From Icerya purchasi (taxonomy: Eukaryota; Arthropoda; Insecta; Hemiptera; Monophlebidae), in NCBI GenBank assembly GCA_039619475.1, contig CM077115.1, forward strand, positions 26,549,083 through 26,613,082: a stretch of DNA of 64,000 nt. Reading direction: 5' to 3'. The translations under genes and the position numbers were made by a program. Under the pieces are notes generated by a model that was given only the letters and a program-made list of their open reading frames with translations, did not search any database and was not told the origin of the DNA. Positions 62,202-64,000 of the stretch are shown one piece after another; position 1 is the stretch's first letter; every line of letters begins with the position of its first letter.

Positions 62202-64000
62202 TTACGCCGGTCTCAAGTCTACTACATTTCGAACACCGAAAGTCTTCTCACCGTCGATGGCTTTCAATAAATAAACATTCTGCCCTACTTTGTCTATTAT
62301 TTCAAAAGGTCCCACATACAGCAATTTCAACATCCGCATGCGCGTCTTCAACCTGTATGAGAGGACATGATTTATCATCATAACCTTATCTCCTATTTCA
62401 TACTCAGTTTTCTCTTTTTTATCGTATCTAAGCTTCCTGCTGAGATTATACCGCGTCAGACGCTCCTCAATTCCCTGTACCTGCTGCGGATATGGACGTG
62501 TACTTATTTCTTCTGGGAAGCACAATTCTTTCTGGACCAAGCCCTTAACGGGTCCTCTAAAAATTACCTCACTGAGCATATATCCCGTTACTGGATTCGG
62601 CAAGTTATTTAACTTACACTTGATAGCATCTACATGCTTTAGCCAGTCTGTGTGTTTTCCATGACACAAAGCGTGGATCATCTTTTCCAACTTCAAGTTC
62701 AATCTCTCCGTTGGGTTGTTCTTTGGGCTATATGCGGCAATGTGCCGTACCTCAATGTTTTTTTCATGGAAATAACTACACCATGCACGACTTCTGAAGA
62801 TCGAGGCGTTGTCCGAAACTATCTTGTTCATCCTTCCTACACTAGTGATGAAGTTTGTGACCTTCCTCAGTACATTTTCGCTAGATAACCTACGCAAGGG
62901 ATAACGACTTACATATTCTGAGAAGATATCTAACATAACAAAAACCTGTGTCATACCGTTTACCACTGGTAACGGCCCCCCGATAACATCTACACTAACT
63001 ATATCCAAAGGGCCTTCAGGCGTATAGCTATGAAGTAGTCCACAAATAACGTGTGTAAACCGTTTTCTTACACAACTCACAATCACAGATGGTTTTATTT
63101 ACCCTAAAACGCATTTTATGAAAGTGACAACTTCGCATTACTAGCAAATATGTTCGCCGCTGCCCTGGATGGAAATACTCAACATGAAATTCCCTTACCA
63201 AGTTCTTTATGTATCTCAGGTATACACAGTTTCCAAGATTCCTCTAATTTCTCTGGGTCACGGGAGAACAGGGTGTCCTTGAAAATAGTATAATATTTGC
63301 TGAGCTTTTCAGAGGTTTTAAAATTGTTGAGTACCCGTTTCCACACTGCATCCTCCTTCTGATCCTGGGATATATTTTTTACAATGTCCGTCAGCGGAGA
63401 TACTTTTCTCCGTAAGAGTGTGATCATAGTACAATTTTGATCTGTTTCAGAGGAACTCTCATTCCAGTCCGTAGTCAACATGTCGGCCACCACATTATCT
63501 TTGTTCGCTATGTAACGTACCTCCAGGTGGAAATTTTACAAATATAGCATCGATTTTATTAATCGGTACATCCTCCATTTGGAGTCGTGGAGAAATTTCA
63601 AGCTTGCATGGTCTGTAAGAACTACGATATGATATCTCTTTCGGAACTTCCTCAGACTTTACACAATAGCTGGAGTTCTTTTCAGCAGACGTGAGGAGGC
63701 GACTCACAAACATTTTTGGTCTAGAAGCACCATCCTACTCCATACTGAAATAGGCACCGTCCAACAGCTTGGTCCAACACATCCGTGTTAATCACAAATT
63801 CCTTCTCATAGTCAGGGAGTTGGAGCCGGAGGTATTCCCCAAACGCCTCTTTGAATCTATAAAAGGCCTTTTCCTGCTTCTCCGTCCAGACAAATGGTAC
63901 CCGTTCACTAAGGAGGTGAGAGACCAGATGCAACAACTCCGCATATCCCGATATGAATTTCCTATAGAAGAGTTGGCCATACCCATGAAAGATTGCACTT
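62202..64000 (-). pseudogene. Ty3/gypsy pol: end of reverse transcriptase, RNase H and integrase (partial, frameshifted)
   Basis: From 64000 down on the - strand: end of the reverse transcriptase and RNase H start (WTEKQEKAFYRFKEAFGEYL, FVINTDVLDQAVG), RNase H end (RYIANKDNVVADML, near 63490), the integrase zinc region (HFHK and CDCELCKK, 63060-63150), then a 294-codon frame. That frame has IVSVDVIGG (first Asp), IVSDNASIF (second Asp) and AAYSPKNNPTERLN (Glu), which is the DD-about-35-E triad. It ends with a chromodomain-free tail DVVDLRPA-like. At least four frame breaks occur, including one between the zinc region and the catalytic core, so it is inactive. gag and the 5' LTR are off-window. 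Confidence 0.88.

Noticed and set aside
62367..62888. + strand frames of 78-81 codons
   Set aside because: Antisense of the gypsy integrase frame, which has recognisable catalytic motifs.

Overview
The window is AT-rich eukaryotic DNA with GT-AG introns of 0.26 to 5.2 kb, abundant microsatellites and very many decayed transposable elements. Insect transposon families (mariner with insect-type protein, tRNA-headed SINEs, Jockey- and I-group LINEs, a Ty3/gypsy element) and an invertebrate-type ligand-gated chloride channel point to an arthropod, probably an insect with a large, repeat-rich genome. No operons, phage or CRISPR arrays are seen.

The one host gene I can assemble lies on the + strand at 3261-17919. 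It is the 3' part of a Cys-loop ligand-gated anion channel, most like the insect pHCl (pH-sensitive chloride channel) group. Six exons (3261-3343, 5509-5694, 5955-6110, 8831-8996, 14231-14375, 17674-17919) have GT-AG borders and fully compatible phases. In order they encode the 13-residue Cys-loop, the rest of the ligand-binding domain, TM1, TM2-TM3, the intracellular loop and TM4 with a stop. Exons for the signal peptide and the first half of the ligand-binding domain must lie left of the window. The introns hold a dead mariner, a TA-flanked MITE, a Jockey LINE, a SINE and hairpin repeats.

Left edge (1-3000): a tRNA-derived SINE with target-site duplication and a decayed pogo/Jerky-like transposase with a C-terminal PHD-like finger. 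Right of the channel gene (18-31 kb): mostly unassigned AT-rich DNA, then LINE fragments, one with a 12-bp target-site duplication, and a 3.8-kb decayed I-group LINE with endonuclease, reverse transcriptase and RNase H at 26.6-30.4 kb. From 31 to 54 kb: two GC-rich, CpG-rich islands that could be promoters or 5' UTRs of genes not otherwise visible, a splice-acceptor-like minisatellite, foldback elements, a 161-bp tandem duplication, several LINE pieces on both strands, a 1.1-kb Tigger-like transposon and a 593-bp hAT-type non-autonomous element. From 54 to 60 kb: three short open stretches that might be exons of unrecognised genes, another dead LINE and a 450-bp foldback element belonging to a dispersed family. 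The right edge (about 61.6-64 kb, - strand) is the 3' half of a frameshifted Ty3/gypsy retrotransposon.

Apart from the channel, essentially every recognisable protein signal is transposon-derived and broken. All calls rest on reading the sequence; no database search was possible.
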